NCBI GenBank assembly: GCA_964513275.1
Contig: CAZELN010000028.1
Coordinates: 1 to 11,048, forward strand
Direction: 5' to 3'
Source of the DNA: UBA12478 sp964513275
GTDB lineage: Bacteria; Patescibacteriota; Patescibacteriia; UBA9934; GWF2-40-263
DNA: 11,048 nucleotides
Part shown: piece after piece, positions 1 to 6,931 of the stretch
How the letters are laid out: every line of letters begins with the position of its first letter
How positions within the stretch are numbered: the stretch's first letter is position 1
Made by a program: the position numbers and the translations under genes
Notes under the pieces: model-generated
What the model saw: the letters and a program-made list of their open reading frames with translations, nothing else
The model's database searches: none
What the model was told of the DNA's origin: nothing

Positions 1-1
1 G

Positions 2-325
2 CCGCTCGCAAAAAAAACTTCCGACCCTCGATTTGTGGAACGATTTGAAGCCTTCGCCTTAGGAAGTGAAATCGGAAACAACTACTCGGAACTCAATGAT
101 CCTGTTGACCTCGAAAAACGTTTCCTGGAAGAAAAGAACAAGGAACAGGCTGGCTTTGATGAGGCTCACCAAACGGATGTTGACTACCTTGAAGCGATCA
201 AGCACGGGATGCCTCCGGCGTGTGGTTTGGGTATTGGTGTTGATCGAATGGTGATGCTTCTCACCGGCTCAGCCAATATCAAGGAAGTTATTCTTTTCCC
301 AACTCTGCGTCCAGAACGAGAATAA
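2..325 (+). CDS. lysS: Lysyl-tRNA synthetase, class II, C-terminal fragment (partial at left edge)
   Basis: This is the last 107 codons of a class II lysyl-tRNA synthetase, which charges tRNA-Lys with lysine in the cytoplasm. The reading frame is open to the left edge, so the true start lies outside the window; the in-frame GTG at 35 is only an internal valine codon. Recognisable family blocks run in order: PLAK near the edge, RFEAFALGSEIGNNYSELNDP, the AIKHGMPPACG segment, and motif 3 GLGIGVDRMVMLL with its conserved arginine, ending in ILFPTLRPE as bacterial LysRS proteins do. The stop is TAA, and the next gene begins 2 nt later, so this is probably the upstream member of the same transcript. 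Identification is firm; nothing can be said about the N-terminal anticodon-binding domain. Confidence 0.96.
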   Translation, partial: PLAKKTSDPRFVERFEAFALGSEIGNNYSELNDPVDLEKRFLEEKNKEQAGFDEAHQTDVDYLEAIKHGMPPACGLGIGVDRMVMLLTGSANIKEVILFPTLRPERE

Positions 326-327
326 GT

Positions 328-699
328 ATGAAAAAGCGCGTCTTAGTGTTTGGAACCTTTGATGGTGTCCATCCAGGGCATGAGTTTTTTCTGCGATCAG
401 CAAAGGCTCGAGGAACTGAGCTCGTCGTGGGTGTGGCTCGTGATACGCATGTTGTGACACTCAAAGGACACAAGCCTCTCAATCCTGAACAGAAACGACT
501 CGAGAAAATTCAAGTGCTCCCAATGGTTGATCACGCACAACTCTGCGACACTGAAATTTCATCGTTTAAGATCGTCGAGGAGATGGCTCCCGAGATCATT
601 GTATTGGGCCATGACCAACAAGAGCTCGAACAAGCGCTTATTACGTGGATGGCACAAAGCGGTCACTATGTTCCAATGATTCGTGCAAAGAAAGTATGA
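328..699 (+). CDS. HxGH nucleotidyltransferase, archaeal FAD synthetase / TagD-like
   Basis: A 123-residue single-domain nucleotidyltransferase of the cytidylyltransferase-like superfamily. The N-terminal GTFDGVHPGH block (residues 9-18) holds the HxGH signature that binds the nucleoside triphosphate. The VARDTHV segment, the PEQKRLE segment and IIVLGHDQ (about residues 90-97) resemble archaeal-type FAD synthetases (RibL), which adenylate FMN to FAD, more than glycerol-3-phosphate cytidylyltransferases, though the substrate cannot be fixed from sequence. There is no riboflavin kinase domain as in bacterial RibF. The protein ends at MIRAKKV without the C-terminal (R)T-x-G-I-S-T-type motif that usually completes the active site, so it is a little shorter than typical homologues. 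ATG at 328 lies 2 nt after lysS. Its TGA overlaps the next ATG as ATGA (696-699), suggesting coupled translation. Confidence 0.85.
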   Translation: MKKRVLVFGTFDGVHPGHEFFLRSAKARGTELVVGVARDTHVVTLKGHKPLNPEQKRLEKIQVLPMVDHAQLCDTEISSFKIVEEMAPEIIVLGHDQQELEQALITWMAQSGHYVPMIRAKKV

Positions 700-1130
700 A
701 ACCTCTCAAGGAAATTGAAATCGCGGTGGCGATCTGCGAACGAGATGGGAAGATTTTGCTCATCCAGCGTCGTGATACAAATCCTATGTGGGACAAACAA
801 TGGGAATTTCCAGGAGGAAAGCTTGAAGCAGGGGAGACACCTGAGGCTGCTGTTCGTCGAGAAATCGGTGAGGAAACGGGACTTGTCATTCTTGCTTCAA
901 ATTTTTTCCACCTTCACCATCATGACTGGGAACTGCCGGAAAAAACATTGCGCGTCCACCTGCATTGTTTTCATTGCAAGGTAGGGGAGGGCGATGTACG
1001 GATCGAACAAGAGAAGGCTTACCAACACGCCTGGCCAACATTCACAGAAGCGCTTGAGTACGACAGCCTCTCTGCCAACAATGATATTCTTCACGTCTTT
1101 TTGCATGCACGCGCACCGAACTTGGGTTGA
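696..1130 (+). CDS. MutT-like Nudix hydrolase
   Basis: A 144-residue Nudix pyrophosphohydrolase. The complete Nudix box, G-x5-E-x7-REIGEETGL, spans residues 41-63 and carries every catalytic acidic residue (E47 and the REIGEE helix). The preceding QWEFPGGKLEAGE stretch closely follows MutT, so sanitation of 8-oxo-dGTP or another oxidised nucleotide is the likely job; other NTP or CoA-type substrates are possible. I chose ATG 696 rather than the in-frame ATG at 645, because 696 overlaps the upstream stop as ATGA and the residues added by the longer form are low-quality sequence read from the upstream gene in another frame. The C-terminal half has an unusual run of histidines (LHHHDWEL, about residues 74-81). 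It overlaps alr by 26 nt. Confidence 0.92.
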   Translation: MKPLKEIEIAVAICERDGKILLIQRRDTNPMWDKQWEFPGGKLEAGETPEAAVRREIGEETGLVILASNFFHLHHHDWELPEKTLRVHLHCFHCKVGEGDVRIEQEKAYQHAWPTFTEALEYDSLSANNDILHVFLHARAPNLG

Positions 1131-2244
1131 GATCAATGCACGAGCTCTGGCGTCTAACATCGCCTCGTTGCAAGGACTGTTGACTCCCGAAGCGCGTTTT
1201 TGCGCGGTTGTGAAAGCGAACGCCTATGGACACGGACTCAAGGAGGTGTCGACCATCGCCCGAAACCAGGGGGTCGATGCATTTGCGGTGGACCATATAG
1301 ATGATGCCTTACAGTTGCGTGAATGGTTTCCCTCAAGTCTGGTGCTTGTTCTTGGTTATACCCTGTTTGATCGCTACAAGGAGGCCTTGCGAAATAACAT
1401 CCACCTCACGCTGTATGACAAAGAGGGGATAGAGCACGCCCAGAGCGTGGGAACCGAACTTGCCCGACCGTTTCCGATCCATGTAAAAATTGAAACCGGA
1501 ACTAACAGACAGGGCGTGCTTGCTCAGGATCTGGACGACGTGATTCGCTTCCTGCAACGATCGACCATGGTGCAGGTCGAAGGGATCTCCACGCACTTTG
1601 CGAATATTGAGGACTCTCGGAACCCAGAATATGCCACGGGACAATTCCTTGCGTTTCAAGAAACAATTGGACGATTTCAGACAGCCGGCATCGACCCAAC
1701 CTGGAAACACTGCGCCTGCTCTGCGGCTATCATTCTGTATCCTCAAACCCATCTGAATTTTGTTCGAGCGGGAATTTCCATGTACGGAATTTGGTCTTCC
1801 ACAGTCGTTGAGGACGCCGTCCGTTCACAGGGATTCTCTTGCGACCTGCAACCTGTTCTCACCTGGAAATCCAGAATCGCCCAGGTGAAGGCTATCGCTA
1901 TGGGTTCTCCGATTGGCTATGGACTTACAGAAATAATGAAACGCAGCGGTCGTATTGCCGTCATTCCGGTTGGGTACTGGGACGGGTATGATCGCTTACT
2001 TTCAAGTAAAGGAGAGGTTCTCATTAAGGGAACGCGTTGCCGGGTTCTGGGTCGTGTGTGTATGAATATGATGATGGTAGATGTTTCAGAGGTCGCGCAG
2101 CCTCAAAAGGAGGACGAAGTGATACTATTAGGAACAGATGGTCGACATCGCATTTCCGCCGATGAGATAGCCCAACTTTGTCAGACAGTCGCGTATGAAA
2201 TTGTTACGCGCATAAATCCACTCCTTCCTCGTGTTGTTGTTTAA
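1105..2244 (+). CDS. alr: Alanine racemase
   Basis: PLP-dependent alanine racemase, 379 residues, the usual length. It converts L- to D-alanine for peptidoglycan peptides. The PLP-binding lysine is K37 in AVVKANAYGHG. The TGTNRQG block supplies the substrate-side arginine (R135), STHFA the conserved histidine (H164), RAGISMYG the arginine facing the PLP ring nitrogen (R221), and PIGYGL the second catalytic base, tyrosine 272 of the C-terminal beta-barrel domain. The usual C/S-M-D triad near the substrate entry is CMN here (residues 319-321), an Asp-to-Asn change. The frame is open back to 994, but homologues begin close to TWVEIN, so ATG 1105 is the best start; 1081 is the alternative. No Shine-Dalgarno is seen. 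It overlaps the Nudix gene and is followed 5 nt later by ftsQ. Confidence 0.95.
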   Translation: MHAHRTWVEINARALASNIASLQGLLTPEARFCAVVKANAYGHGLKEVSTIARNQGVDAFAVDHIDDALQLREWFPSSLVLVLGYTLFDRYKEALRNNIHLTLYDKEGIEHAQSVGTELARPFPIHVKIETGTNRQGVLAQDLDDVIRFLQRSTMVQVEGISTHFANIEDSRNPEYATGQFLAFQETIGRFQTAGIDPTWKHCACSAAIILYPQTHLNFVRAGISMYGIWSSTVVEDAVRSQGFSCDLQPVLTWKSRIAQVKAIAMGSPIGYGLTEIMKRSGRIAVIPVGYWDGYDRLLSSKGEVLIKGTRCRVLGRVCMNMMMVDVSEVAQPQKEDEVILLGTDGRHRISADEIAQLCQTVAYEIVTRINPLLPRVVV

Positions 2245-2249
2245 CGGAT

Positions 2250-3086
2250 ATGGCTCGTCGAGATTATTTTACACAGGTTCAAAAGAGGAGGTACCAATCT
2301 CGTCAGTACCGGAATCCTCATCTTCATTCGCGTACATCCATTCCTTGGAAAACCCTCACAGGTGTGTTGGCTGGATGTTTGTTGATTCTTGGGTTTGTGA
2401 CCTTTCTGTTCACTAACGAGTTATTCCGTATAACGCACGTGGACGTCTCCGGGGTCGAGTCTATCGATACGAGCATACTTGAGACAACGATTACAGAGTA
2501 TCTTCATGAACGGGCTTTCCTTGTTTTTCGGCGTTCGAATCAATTTCTTTTCTCCTCTGATGACCTTTCACGCAGCCTTGAGGAACAATTTGCTCTCGCA
2601 TCCAATTCCATGAGTTTGCAAGGGGGGACACTCTTTATTCACCTTGAGGAACGGTCATCGAATCTTTTTTGGAAAACGTCTGATCGTCTTTATGTCGTTG
2701 ATCTTGAAGGCATCGTGGTTCGTGAGGTGACGCATCCTGAAGATCCCATTCTCCAACAAGAACTCCCGGTGTTCATCGATGTAAACGGTCTGGAGGTCAC
2801 CATCGGTTCTCAAGTCCTTACAAGTACTGAGGTCGATGCGGCGTTTGAACTTTTCATGCACCTGAATGAATTGGAGATCGCGTTTCAATATCTCGAATTA
2901 GATCGGCTGGCAGGGAAGTGGGTAAAACTCGTTACGGATCAAGGATACAGTATCTTGCTTGACCTGACGGGTAACATCAACGAGCAAATTCAGAATCTAT
3001 CGATTGTGCTTCAAGAGCAAGTAGAAGATCCCTCAACACTTGAATATATCGATCTACGTTTTGGCGATAAGATTTACTTTAAATAA
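2250..3086 (+). CDS. ftsQ: FtsQ/DivIB-type cell division protein with POTRA domain
   Basis: A 278-residue single-pass membrane protein with the FtsQ/DivIB layout: a basic cytoplasmic N-terminus (about residues 1-35, rich in Arg/Lys), one transmembrane helix (about 36-57), a POTRA-type domain that starts FRITHVDVSGVESID and runs to about 133, and an extracytoplasmic beta domain. The ending, where GYSILLDL leads through a helix to YIDLRFGDKIYFK, is characteristic of FtsQ. In the divisome FtsQ scaffolds FtsB and FtsL and so links septum formation to peptidoglycan synthesis. Here it follows alr by 5 nt and is the last gene of its strand block; no ftsA or ftsZ follows, unlike the classical dcw cluster. 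No Shine-Dalgarno is seen, so translation probably depends on coupling with alr. The family call rests on architecture and the C-terminal motif, because FtsQ sequences diverge strongly. Confidence 0.85.
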   Translation: MARRDYFTQVQKRRYQSRQYRNPHLHSRTSIPWKTLTGVLAGCLLILGFVTFLFTNELFRITHVDVSGVESIDTSILETTITEYLHERAFLVFRRSNQFLFSSDDLSRSLEEQFALASNSMSLQGGTLFIHLEERSSNLFWKTSDRLYVVDLEGIVVREVTHPEDPILQQELPVFIDVNGLEVTIGSQVLTSTEVDAAFELFMHLNELEIAFQYLELDRLAGKWVKLVTDQGYSILLDLTGNINEQIQNLSIVLQEQVEDPSTLEYIDLRFGDKIYFK

Positions 3087-3150
3087 GCATAGAAACAATA
3101 CCTAAAGTCGTAGAAGGTATATTGTACGACGCAACAGAATACTCCTATTA
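3087..3150. other. Convergent intergenic spacer with two mutually exclusive weak hairpins
   Basis: The 64 nt between the convergent ends of ftsQ and the small membrane protein hold two overlapping inverted repeats. One pairs ATACCT (3098-3103) with AGGTAT (3115-3120); the other pairs GTCGTA (3107-3112) with TACGAC (3125-3130). They cannot form together. Neither has a clean T-run on the plus strand. On the minus strand the first is followed by TTGTTTCT, so a weak terminator for the leftward operon is possible. No coding potential was seen. Confidence 0.4.
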
Positions 3151-3354
3151 CTAGATGTAGTTCGTCAGATACACAACCATAAGCGTAATTACACCCATCA
3201 GGAACATCGTAAGTCCGATAAGAACTAGTGCAAGAATCAATGGATCATCCTTCCCAACACCTTTAATCAGATTAATACTGATGAACACAAACGCGGTAAA
3301 TGGAATCAGTGCGAACATCCATCCAAGGATTTTAAGAGTCAACACAAGTGTCAT
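3151..3354 (-). CDS. Small two-helix membrane protein, function unknown
   Basis: A 67-residue protein that I do not recognise. It is made almost entirely of two hydrophobic helices, about residues 3-29 and 38-62, joined by a short charged turn (KGVGKDDP). By the positive-inside rule the lysine-containing turn would favour a cytoplasmic loop with both ends outside, but the charge difference is small. It starts 3 nt after the stop of the M23 peptidase and is the last gene of the leftward operon, so it is almost certainly co-transcribed with that gene. A helper, anchor or regulator of the secreted peptidase is possible, but that is only a context guess. The compact operon position and the clear hydrophobic pattern argue that it is a real gene. 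Confidence 0.75.
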   Translation of the reverse strand: MTLVLTLKILGWMFALIPFTAFVFISINLIKGVGKDDPLILALVLIGLTMFLMGVITLMVVYLTNYI

Positions 3355-3357
3355 ACA

Positions 3358-4554
3358 TTAGTACGCCATCAAATAATCAAGCGGGTTCGTTGGGATCCCA
3401 TTGAGTCGAGCTTCAAAATGAACGTGAGGTCCAGTTGAAAGTCCAGTACTTCCTACAGCGCCAATAATGTCACCACGCGAAACAAATTGGTCAGAGGTTA
3501 CATCGATACGCGAAAGATGGGCATAGAGAGTTGCCAAACCATTGGTATGGATAATCATGACGTAATTTCCATAGAGTGTCCCCTGCCGTGTCCAAGCGAC
3601 ATACCCAGGAGCCGCTGATTTAACAGGGGTACCTGTTGGTGCAGGAAGATCAAGACCTGAGTGCTCAAACAGATGTCGGAACGGGTAAGAGGTATCATGA
3701 AAATAGGCTGAAATACCACGAACCGTTGGATCAATTGGCCAGGATAAGATCGATGAATCCCCTAGCGCGTCCGTGGCGTTCAACTTTCCCTCAATATCCT
3801 TTTGGAGAAGCGCGATCTGCTGGTTCAGGTAGGCTTGTTCTTCACGAAGGTCTTCGAGGAGCGCCTGAAATTGAGCCTCTGATTGTTGGGTAGCAGCCAG
3901 AAGCGATGACTTCGCACCAACAGATGCCTCTAACTGTTGTCCCTCCTGTGCCAGCGACGCGCTTAGCTGTGTGAGCTGGTCTTTCTTCCCCTGCTGTGCC
4001 TCGTACTTCTGTAAGAGTCGCTGTTTTGATTGCTGGGCTGCTTCAACCGCTGTTTTGAGATCGGAACTGACCTCTTCAAGCTGCTCAAGCGACTGAAAAA
4101 AATCTGAGAACGAATCCGTTCCAAAAATAAGTTGCAACGGAAGCGAATGATCCTGGACGTCGATCTGTAGAAGAACCTGGGCAATGAGGTCGAGATCTTG
4201 TTGTATTTCCTCCTCAAGATCACGCACCTCTTCCTGAATGAGTGCGATCTGGGCATTCACAAGGTCGATTTCGGCCTCGGTTGCTTCGATATCAAGTTTT
4301 GTCTTCGCGATGCGGTTGTCTAAAAGATCAAGTTCTCCGTACAGGGTTGCCTCCTGTGCTTGTTTCTGCTCGATTTTGACCTTGTATGAATCAATTTGAC
4401 GATTCAATTGGTCGATAGATTGCTGCTTTTGTTCAATCTCGTTATTGAGCGCGTTAATGTCGTCCACGTTCATCTCCTGCGCAAATCCATACATTCCCGT
4501 TCCTCCAAGGACGAGCAAGCTCAACAAAGCGCCTGAGATGAACCGTTGGATCAT
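3358..4554 (-). CDS. Secreted coiled-coil M23 (LytM-type) peptidoglycan endopeptidase
   Basis: A 398-residue cell-wall hydrolase of the EnvC/M23 kind. Residues 1-25 are a signal peptide (hydrophobic core ALLSLLVLGG, likely cleavage after GFA). Residues 30-135 and 155-260 are two long coiled coils rich in Gln, Glu and Leu, separated by the SLPLQLIFGTDSFSDFF block usual in such proteins. The M23 domain fills about 270-398 and has a full zinc site: HSGLD (H298, D302), YAHLS (H346) and HVHFE (H377, H379). Unlike EnvC and NlpD it should therefore be catalytically active, cutting peptide cross-links outside the membrane; the coiled coils would hold it in check or dock it to partners such as an FtsEX-like complex. 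ATG 4554 is chosen over 4617 because it opens the signal peptide and overlaps the gltX stop as ATGA. Confidence 0.93.
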   Translation of the reverse strand: MIQRFISGALLSLLVLGGTGMYGFAQEMNVDDINALNNEIEQKQQSIDQLNRQIDSYKVKIEQKQAQEATLYGELDLLDNRIAKTKLDIEATEAEIDLVNAQIALIQEEVRDLEEEIQQDLDLIAQVLLQIDVQDHSLPLQLIFGTDSFSDFFQSLEQLEEVSSDLKTAVEAAQQSKQRLLQKYEAQQGKKDQLTQLSASLAQEGQQLEASVGAKSSLLAATQQSEAQFQALLEDLREEQAYLNQQIALLQKDIEGKLNATDALGDSSILSWPIDPTVRGISAYFHDTSYPFRHLFEHSGLDLPAPTGTPVKSAAPGYVAWTRQGTLYGNYVMIIHTNGLATLYAHLSRIDVTSDQFVSRGDIIGAVGSTGLSTGPHVHFEARLNGIPTNPLDYLMAY

Positions 4555-6017
4555 GTGGTAAGTTTGTTGATGGCCGTTTGGATACGTATGAGGCCTTCTT
4601 CCCTGCCAAGACACCAAAGAAGTTCAAAAGGGCCGGCAGATTGACGTTGCCCAGAAAGAGCGACGCGCAACGGCCAGAGGACGTTTCCATTTTGGTATCC
4701 GCTCTCTTCAATATACTTCTTGATGGCACCTTCGATCAACTCACGACGACCAAACTCCGAAGATTCTGCAGATTTTAGAAGCGCGAAAAGATTCGTGAGA
4801 TGAAGAATAGCATCCTGCGCATCCGCTTTCTTCCAAACAAGATCTGTTGCTAAATACTCTGGAAGTGCAACATACATTCCGACACGTTCCTCAAGGTCTT
4901 TGAGTGTGGTGAGTCGTTCTTTCTCAACCTCAAGAATTTTCTTTTTTTGCTCGTCTGGAATCTCAGAAGCAGTACCAACGTAGGGTCTTGCAAGTTCGAA
5001 CAGACGGCCAGAATCAATTGAGCGAATATACTGTCCGTTCATCCAGTCAAGTTTGGTACGATCAAATACAGCACCACTTTTATTTACTTTCGAAAGATCA
5101 AAGGCTTCGATAAGTTCCTCCACAGTGTAAATTTCTCGATCCCCTGTTGGATTAAATCCTAAAAGAGCGACAAAATTTACAAGGGCTTCAGGCAGGTATC
5201 CTTTCGCCAAATAATCCTCGACGGCGACATCGCCCTGACGTTTTGAGAGTTTTGATTTGTCTGGATTCAAGATGAGTGGAAGATGAGCAAACGACGGCAT
5301 GGGGAACCCAAACGCATTGTACAAAATGACATGCTTGGGGACGCTTGAAATCCATTCCTCACCGCGGATGACATGCGTGACCCCCATGAGGTGATCATCC
5401 ACGACAACCGCAAGGTGGTACGTAGGATATCCATCAGCCTTCATGAGAACCTGATCGTCGATTTCAGAATTACTGATCGTGATGGGTCCGCGAATTTCGT
5501 CTTGAAATGTTGTTTCACCATCGGGAATCTGAAGACGTATCACATGCGACTCCCCTGCCGCGAGCCGACGAGAAATTTCTTCGGGATCAAGTTTCAAACA
5601 TTGACGATCGTACTTGGTTTGAAGTTTGGCGATCTGCTGCTGATTGCGCAGTTCTTCAAGACGCTCCTTTGTGCAGAAGCAATAATAGGCACTCCCCTGC
5701 TCAACCAGTTTTTGTACATACTCCTTATAGATGAAAAGACGCTGTGACTGAGTGTATGGACCGTTAGGTCCCTTCTCAGAAAGTTTTCCTTCAACAAGAA
5801 TTGGGCCCTCATCATAGGTGATCCCAACGGTCTCAAGTGTGCGAATGAGAGATTCAACAGCGCCCTCAACAAGACGCTCACGATCCGTGTCCTCTACGCG
5901 GACAAGAAATGTTCCTCCGTGCTTCTTTGCAAAGAGATAATTGTACAGCGCTGTGCGCAATGAACCGACGTGGAGAAATCCTGTTGGGGATGGAGGAAAG
6001 CGTGTTTTGATGTTCAT
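4551..6017 (-). CDS. gltX: Glutamyl-tRNA synthetase (class I)
   Basis: A 488-residue class I aminoacyl-tRNA synthetase that charges tRNA-Glu with glutamate. The HIGH-type motif is HVGS at residues 16-19, preceded by RFPPSPTG; the KMSKS-type motif is KLSKR at about 256-260. In between lie VRVEDTDRER, the CFCTKERLEELR segment (with cysteines suggesting the GluRS zinc-binding region) and GVTHVIRGEEWISS. The helical anticodon-binding domain follows to the end. Length is normal. Whether it also charges tRNA-Gln for later amidation by GatCAB cannot be told here. ATG 6017 is preferred to ATG 6026, because 6017 overlaps the upstream stop as ATGA, the same arrangement as at the 3' end of this gene with the M23 gene. 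No Shine-Dalgarno is visible. Confidence 0.96.
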   Translation of the reverse strand: MNIKTRFPPSPTGFLHVGSLRTALYNYLFAKKHGGTFLVRVEDTDRERLVEGAVESLIRTLETVGITYDEGPILVEGKLSEKGPNGPYTQSQRLFIYKEYVQKLVEQGSAYYCFCTKERLEELRNQQQIAKLQTKYDRQCLKLDPEEISRRLAAGESHVIRLQIPDGETTFQDEIRGPITISNSEIDDQVLMKADGYPTYHLAVVVDDHLMGVTHVIRGEEWISSVPKHVILYNAFGFPMPSFAHLPLILNPDKSKLSKRQGDVAVEDYLAKGYLPEALVNFVALLGFNPTGDREIYTVEELIEAFDLSKVNKSGAVFDRTKLDWMNGQYIRSIDSGRLFELARPYVGTASEIPDEQKKKILEVEKERLTTLKDLEERVGMYVALPEYLATDLVWKKADAQDAILHLTNLFALLKSAESSEFGRRELIEGAIKKYIEESGYQNGNVLWPLRVALSGQRQSAGPFELLWCLGREEGLIRIQTAINKLTT

Positions 6018-6826
6018 AGAGTCCATTGTCGACGAATTTCAGTAAAGACGTTGTGTGTTGATCGAAGAAAGGTTTTACGACGGAACGCTTCGCGTGCGAC
6101 GATGAGTGGAAACACGATTGAAGCGTTGAATATGCGACGCCAACGCTGAGGTTCAATGAGTAGACGCCAGAGCCATTCGAGTCCTACGTTCGAGAGCCAG
6201 CGTGGAGCTCGTTTCTTTTGCCCCGAGATCATCTCAAATGCGCCACCCACACCGATCCAGATTTTGACACTGGGACAGGCTGCGCGAACTTGGGCCATGA
6301 ACTGCTCCTGTTTGTGCTGTCCAAGCGCGACCGCTATGATTGATGGAGCAAGCCCGTTCATCTGGCGTAGAAGATCCTTGCTCACCTCAAGTGCATTCCC
6401 CTGCCATGAGATCTGTCCTGGGTCGATAGCCGAGATGTCGAGCGTTTCCAATCGTTGTCGGAATTTTTGCGCCGAGCTTTCTGCACAAGATGGAGCGCCA
6501 CCGAGCAGGAGAACGCTGACATCTCGACGTGAGGCCAGTTCACAGAGTTTCTCTAGAAGATCTACACCCGGCAGTCTGTATACGAGCCGAGTCTCAGAAA
6601 GCGCTGCGGCAGCATATTGCAAACTCACCGAGTCAGCAACTGCCAGGTCACTTTGATTGAGCAAGTCTTTGAATGCAGAATTCTTCCTTGACTCAAGTAA
6701 AAACTCGGCATTGGGTGTCACAATGGTATGTCCCCCCTCTTGATCCTGAAGCCAATTTTCGAGCTTTACCTCGAGTTCAGCTACAGATAGATCATCAATT
6801 CTCACGCCAAGTAGGTGATGGATCAT
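6014..6826 (-). CDS. WecG/TagA/CpsF-family glycosyltransferase
   Basis: A 270-residue glycosyltransferase of the WecG/TagA/CpsF family (GT26), which transfers an N-acetylmannosamine-type sugar from a UDP donor to a lipid-linked acceptor for surface polymers or protein-linked glycans. It starts LGVRIDDLSVAE, as family members do. TPNAEF (T37) and VADSVS (D65) match the conserved Thr and Asp of the TagA active-site pocket, and IGVGGAFEMISGQKKRAPRW is followed by GLEWLWRLLIEPQRWRR. The C-terminal basic/hydrophobic tail is the part that docks TagA to the membrane. The ATG at 6847 is rejected because it lies inside the -10 box; ATG 6826 sits about 13 nt after the predicted transcription start. It is the first gene of the leftward operon and its TGA overlaps gltX. 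The exact sugar and acceptor are unknown. Confidence 0.91.
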   Translation of the reverse strand: MIHHLLGVRIDDLSVAELEVKLENWLQDQEGGHTIVTPNAEFLLESRKNSAFKDLLNQSDLAVADSVSLQYAAAALSETRLVYRLPGVDLLEKLCELASRRDVSVLLLGGAPSCAESSAQKFRQRLETLDISAIDPGQISWQGNALEVSKDLLRQMNGLAPSIIAVALGQHKQEQFMAQVRAACPSVKIWIGVGGAFEMISGQKKRAPRWLSNVGLEWLWRLLIEPQRWRRIFNASIVFPLIVAREAFRRKTFLRSTHNVFTEIRRQWTL

Positions 6827-6845
6827 ACAGTGTCTGTGCGGCGGC

Positions 6846-6854
6846 ATTATACCA
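6846..6854 (-). promoter_or_regulatory. Extended -10 promoter of the wecG-gltX-M23 operon
   Basis: Read on the minus strand, TGGTATAAT is a perfect TATAAT with the extended -10 TGn. No good -35 is found at 16-18 nt upstream (TGTGGA at 17). The predicted transcription start is near 6839, leaving a leader of about 13 nt before ATG 6826 and no Shine-Dalgarno. The ATG at 6847 would lie within the promoter. Confidence 0.72.
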
Positions 6855-6874
6855 AAATTCCTAACTTTTCCACA

Positions 6875-6903
6875 TTGACATTTTCATTTTAGCACTCTAG
6901 ACT
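6875..6903 (+). promoter_or_regulatory. clpB housekeeping-type promoter
   Basis: A consensus -35 TTGACA (6875-6880) is followed after an ideal 17-nt spacer by TAGACT (6898-6903, 4 of 6 matches to TATAAT). The expected transcription start is about 6910. The -10 box lies in the spacer of the CIRCE operator, so repressor binding would block it. Confidence 0.75.
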
Positions 6904-6915
6904 TATGAGTGCTAA
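6889..6915 (+). promoter_or_regulatory. CIRCE operator (HrcA binding site), perfect consensus
   Basis: TTAGCACTC (6889-6897), a 9-nt spacer (6898-6906) and GAGTGCTAA (6907-6915) form an exact CIRCE inverted repeat, 9 of 9 pairs. CIRCE is the operator of the heat-shock repressor HrcA, usually placed before groESL or dnaK operons and in some bacteria before clpB. Here it covers the -10 box and predicted start site of clpB, the geometry expected for repression. hrcA itself is not in the window. Confidence 0.95.
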
Positions 6916-6931
6916 TGACGATATTTTTCTT

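Noticed and set aside
994..1104. Upstream extension of the alr frame
   Set aside because: The extra residues overlap the Nudix gene and look like out-of-frame translation; Alr homologues begin close to the TWVEIN segment.
1333..1752. 139-codon open frame on the minus strand
   Set aside because: Antisense to alr, whose catalytic residues across this stretch are intact.
4555..4617. Upstream extension of the M23 peptidase frame
   Set aside because: It would put 21 polar residues before the signal peptide and overlap gltX by 67 nt; the ATGA-coupled start at 4554 is far better.
5373..5747. 124-codon open frame on the plus strand
   Set aside because: Antisense to gltX; no recognisable domain or promoter.
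6156..6656. 166-codon open frame on the plus strand
   Set aside because: Antisense to the well-supported WecG/TagA gene; Ser/Arg-rich shadow translation with no motifs.
6905..6931. Upstream ATG of clpB
   Set aside because: It lies inside the CIRCE operator and before the expected transcription start, and the extra residues are absent from the ClpB family.
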